Origin: Colwellia sp.
GTDB taxonomy: Bacteria; Pseudomonadota; Gammaproteobacteria; Enterobacterales; Alteromonadaceae
Length of the DNA stretch: 64,000 nt
NCBI GenBank assembly: GCA_013215655.1
Contig: JABSOX010000013.1
Location: forward strand, 1 to 64,000
Reading direction: 5' to 3'
This document shows, in pieces, positions 62,356-64,000 of this stretch. Each line of letters starts with the position of its first letter. Within the stretch, counting starts at the first letter, position 1. A program made the translations under genes and the position numbers. The notes beneath the pieces were generated by a model. The model was not told where the DNA came from, did no database searches, and saw only the letters and a list, made by a program, of their open reading frames with translations.

Positions 62356-64000
62356 ATGAAAAATTTTGTTTATCTTTTTTGGCTAGTCATTGCCAGTACC
62401 GCTTTTCAAACAAATTCTGTGCACGCACAAAAATCAATTTTTGATACCTCTTCAGCGTCTTTATTTAGTAATGATGATGAGTTTTTACATGTTGATGAAG
62501 CTTTTGAATTTAATTTCCATCAAAAAGATGACAAGTTGAATATCAGTTTTAATGTTGCAGAAGGTTATTACTTATATCGTCACCAGTTTAAATTTACTAC
62601 AGAAAATGCACAAATTATTCCAGTCGTTTTACCTGATGGTGAAGACCATGAAGATGAGTTTTTTGGTATACAAAAAATATTTACTGGGCAGCTTAATTTC
62701 ACCATCGATATTAGCAAAGCAACTTATAATGCAAGTATTACCATTCGTTATCAAGGTTGTGCAGAGAAAGGACTTTGTTATCCGCCTAAAAGGCAAAAGA
62801 TTGAACTTAGTGATGTTATTAGTAGTGACGATAGTCAAAATGTTCTTAACGCATTAGCAAATACAACAGAACCATTAAAGGTAGAGAGTAGCCAACCAAC
62901 GACTAGTGAGCAACACCAGTTGGCGGATATGTTAAAACAAGACAGTTTATTATTAACCCTGTTGGCATTTTTTGTAGGCGGTTTGTTATTGTCATTCACA
63001 CCTTGTGTATTCCCAATGTATCCCATTTTAACCGGTATTATAGTTGGTGCTGGCAAAGGGTTAACCACTAAAAAAGCGTTCACTTTATCTTTTTTTTACG
63101 TCCAAGGCATGGCAATTACTTATACCATATTAGGTATTGTGGTAGCTCTAGCAGGGGCACAATTTCAAGCGGTATTTCAACATCCCTATGTACTCATAGC
63201 TTTAAGTGCTTTATTTATATTTTTAGCGTTATCTATGTTTGGCATTTTCAACCTAGCTTTACCGAGCAGTTGGCAAAATAAGTTAAATAACATCAGTAAT
63301 AGCCAAAAAGGTGGTTCTATTGCAGGGGTTGTTATGATGGGCGTTATTTCAGGTTTAGTTGCTTCACCTTGTACTACCGCACCGTTAACTGGTGCACTAC
63401 TTTATATATCTCAAACGGGTGATGTCTTCCTCGGCGCTTCTGCTCTTTATGCATTAAGTTTAGGTATGGGTTTACCTTTATTAATTTTAGGTAGTTCTGG
63501 TGGCAAGATCCTGCCTAAAGCTGGCGCATGGATGGATATAATCAAAAACATATTTGGTTTATTGTTACTTGCAGTCCCCATATTTTTACTTGAACGCATT
63601 ATTCCAAGTATAGCAACAGAGGCTCTTTGGACTACACTTATACTAATAACAGCAACTTACTTTTATGTTGCTAATAAAGATGCGAAAACGGGCTTTTGGT
63701 TTGGTCTACGTTCATTACTTATATTTTTTGCATTCTATGTTGGCTTTAACCAAGCTTATAAAATTATATATCCACCACAAGGTGCACAACAAACTACCAT
63801 TCAAACTGATAGCAACGCTTTTATAATGGTTAAAAACCTAACAGAGCTAAAGCAAGCAGTCGTTATTGCCAATCAACAAGGCAAGTCTGTAATGGTTGAC
63901 TTGTATGCCGACTGGTGTATTGCTTGTAAAGAATTTGAACACTACACCTTTAATACGCCACAAGTACAAAAAGCACTAAACAATACGGTATTAATACAGA
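62356..64000 (+). CDS. dsbD: Thiol:disulfide interchange protein DsbD, right end cut by the window
   Basis: The frame opens at the ATG at 62356 and continues through the last base, 548 codons so far (full length about 600). Signal peptide about 1-24 (TNSVHA). The periplasmic alpha domain has the redox pair in YQGCAEKGLCYPP. The membrane domain carries the conserved LLSFTPCVFPMYPILTG and VASPCTTAPLTGALL cysteines. The gamma thioredoxin-like domain shows DLYADWCIACKEFE. It carries electrons from cytoplasmic thioredoxin to periplasmic disulfide isomerases and c-type cytochrome maturation. Only the C-terminal ~50 residues are missing. Confidence 0.95.
   Translation, partial: MKNFVYLFWLVIASTAFQTNSVHAQKSIFDTSSASLFSNDDEFLHVDEAFEFNFHQKDDKLNISFNVAEGYYLYRHQFKFTTENAQIIPVVLPDGEDHEDEFFGIQKIFTGQLNFTIDISKATYNASITIRYQGCAEKGLCYPPKRQKIELSDVISSDDSQNVLNALANTTEPLKVESSQPTTSEQHQLADMLKQDSLLLTLLAFFVGGLLLSFTPCVFPMYPILTGIIVGAGKGLTTKKAFTLSFFYVQGMAITYTILGIVVALAGAQFQAVFQHPYVLIALSALFIFLALSMFGIFNLALPSSWQNKLNNISNSQKGGSIAGVVMMGVISGLVASPCTTAPLTGALLYISQTGDVFLGASALYALSLGMGLPLLILGSSGGKILPKAGAWMDIIKNIFGLLLLAVPIFLLERIIPSIATEALWTTLILITATYFYVANKDAKTGFWFGLRSLLIFFAFYVGFNQAYKIIYPPQGAQQTTIQTDSNAFIMVKNLTELKQAVVIANQQGKSVMVDLYADWCIACKEFEHYTFNTPQVQKALNNTVLIQ

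Overview
The window looks like the chromosome of a marine gammaproteobacterium in the Alteromonadales, most like the Colwelliaceae (Colwellia/Thalassotalea type). The evidence is the A+T-rich sequence, the gene families (TonB receptors, GlyGly-CTERM protease, DUF3106 sigma-factor operon, FucP/NagP-type permease) and the fxsA / groES-groEL / cutA-dsbD neighbourhood. This placement is inference; there is no rRNA gene to confirm it.

Layout. 1-19.3 kb is ordinary accessory and housekeeping sequence: a di-heme cytochrome c peroxidase whose 5' end runs into a strange T/G-rich stretch, an EF-hand protein, an outer-membrane barrel, an ECF sigma-factor operon, a PhoD-like phosphatase, a UspE-like protein, AraC and TetR regulators, a MITE-like element, a trypsin-like protease with a GlyGly-CTERM tail, and small membrane or metabolic genes. 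19.4-20.9 kb holds a small secreted protease and a repeat-rich gap.

21-53 kb is the centre of the window: a complete-looking catabolic locus for high-mannose N-glycans. The surface apparatus is a TonB-dependent receptor and a lipoprotein with four F5/8C repeats. Secreted or periplasmic enzymes are a GH85 endo-beta-N-acetylglucosaminidase, four GH92 alpha-mannosidases, a GH18-like/F5-8C/PPC protein and a glycosylasparaginase. The cell interior is served by two sugar permeases (SSS and FucP/NagP type), a GH2 beta-mannosidase, a BadF-type GlcNAc kinase, an AGE-family mannose isomerase/epimerase and a PfkB fructokinase, plus a CutC-family protein of unclear role. Predicted flow: GH85 cuts the chitobiose core; glycosylasparaginase removes the GlcNAc left on Asn; GH92 enzymes strip alpha-mannose; GH2 splits Man-beta-GlcNAc; mannose becomes fructose and then fructose-6-P, and GlcNAc becomes GlcNAc-6-P. 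Seven copies of one identical 14-bp near-palindrome (TGTAATCGATTGCA in one or other orientation) lie upstream of five transcription units and nowhere else that I saw. They are the probable operators of the LacI-family regulator encoded within the locus.

53-59 kb is a decayed boundary: a truncated second LacI gene, an IS110/IS1111-type insertion sequence, a substrate-binding protein with a hybrid histidine kinase, and the frameshifted remains of a tyrosine integrase. 59-64 kb is core genome: groEL, groES with a sigma-32-like promoter, fxsA, cutA preceded by a perfect 24-bp hairpin, and dsbD running off the right edge. I saw no tRNA, rRNA or CRISPR array.
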